A DNA stretch of 64,000 nt from Alnus glutinosa (taxonomy: Eukaryota; Streptophyta; Magnoliopsida; Fagales; Betulaceae): contig NC_084889.1 of assembly GCF_958979055.1 (NCBI RefSeq), positions 4,046,761 through 4,110,760 of the forward strand, written 5' to 3'. Under the pieces are notes generated by a model. It did no database searches, was not told where the DNA came from, and saw only the letters and a program-made list of their open reading frames with translations. Position 1 is the first letter of the stretch. The number at the start of each line of letters is the position of its first letter. The position numbers were made by a program, and so were the translations under genes. Positions 63,216 through 64,000 of this stretch are shown here, piece by piece.

Positions 63216-64000
63216 ACCGGATAATTGCTTAGTTTAGTTCAAGTTTAGTTCCAGATATAGGAGTGCCATCGCACTGTTTTTATCCTGTAAGTCCAATCTC
63301 ATTGCATTTCCGTGAGCTCATTCTGACCCAACTCTCTTTAAATGATTTGGCTACCTGTAGGCTGTAGAGACAGCATACTGTGGAGTGAGGACCCACTATC
63401 ATACTGCTCCGAATCCTATTCTTTACTGTCCAACTTTTTGGGACGGGAATTAGGCAACTCAAAGCAGTAAATTAGATGCTTTTTAACCCAAAAACAGTAA
63501 ATGAGACTATTTTCACCTTTTACTCCCTCCAACAGGTATTAGGACCCCACTTGATTGAATAAGTACACATTATCAGAGCCCTTTCTCATTAGCTGTTTAA
63601 ATTAGGGGTAATTCAGTTAGGAATTACAGTCAATCATAACCCAACATTTTGTACATTTTATTGCAGTCAATTCAAGCAGTAAATGAGAGAGAAAGTATTG
63701 ATTGAGTTAATTTGTTCAAATAAGTGTTTGGACTGCAGCATGATTGAGTGTAATCCGGCCAGAAATTACAGCCAGTTCTGATAAAAATTCTATCCTCATA
63801 GCCCCATGTGATTATTATGTGGGATAAATATTTTTTTTGTTATTGGGTTTAATATTTTGAGTGTATGACATTTGTGTGATGCATATAATATAATATAAAG
63901 TCATTAAAAAGGTGCTGATATTATGTGTGCTTTTCACGGATTTGTTTGTGGTTTTAAAGAGAAAGCGAAAAAGATTAATGTGGATTTTCTTTATGATCCG
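63216..64000. other. Upstream flank of the deSI gene, no gene seen
   Basis: Contains the likely promoter at its left end. The rest is AT-rich. No frame or repeat was recognised. Confidence 0.45.

Overview
The window is plant nuclear DNA, most likely from a woody eudicot. The genes have introns that follow the GT-AG rule, the families are land-plant ones (NAC, BES1/BZR1, UGT72, PEX11, LPEAT1), and the spacers are AT-rich and full of MITEs, SINE-like pieces and LINE-derived retroposons. The sequence alone does not name a species. I rebuilt eight protein-coding genes by eye, choosing splice sites so that the reading phase closes at every junction. All eight models run from an ATG to a stop.

Layout. 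0.5-6.4 kb, minus: a divergent NAC-domain gene with six exons and a 5' UTR intron full of tandem repeats. 6.5-16.7 kb: no gene, but several non-autonomous elements. 16.9-20.8 kb, plus: a METTL4-type MT-A70 adenine methyltransferase with nine exons, one only 34 nt. 22.6-24.2 kb, plus: a BES1/BZR1 brassinosteroid transcription factor with two exons. 25.7-29.6 kb, minus: a TAG-type 3-methyladenine DNA glycosylase with four exons; its first intron holds two enoyl-CoA isomerase gene fragments arranged as an inverted repeat. 29.7-41.5 kb: repeat-rich spacer. 41.7-43.1 kb, plus: a single-exon UGT72-type glucosyltransferase whose TATA box lies just outside a hAT-like element. 43.2-46.5 kb: repeats. 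46.6-47.4 kb, plus: a single-exon PEX11 (PEX11A type). 50.5-56.7 kb, plus: LPEAT1, a membrane lysophospholipid acyltransferase with eight exons. 59.1-63.2 kb, minus: a PPPDE/deSI thiol peptidase with three coding exons.

The genes do not form one pathway; this is ordinary plant gene neighbourhood. The order METTL4, BES1/BZR1, TAG glycosylase looks ancestral: from memory, Arabidopsis keeps METTL4 next to BES1 (At1g19340/At1g19350) and BZR1 next to a TAG-like glycosylase (At1g75080/At1g75090). Likewise PEX11A sits next to a PPPDE gene in Arabidopsis (At1g47750/At1g47740).

The most unusual material is outside the genes. (1) Four copies of a roughly 0.9-1.2 kb poly(A)-tailed, LINE-type retroposon share a pyrimidine-rich start and a set of short hairpins; three have clear target-site duplications. 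(2) The back-to-back isomerase pseudogene fragments lie inside a transcribed intron and could fold into hairpin RNA. (3) A hAT-like element carrying GC-rich filler abuts the core promoter of the glucosyltransferase. (4) About five degenerate copies of a roughly 120-160 bp unit fill part of the NAC 5' UTR intron.
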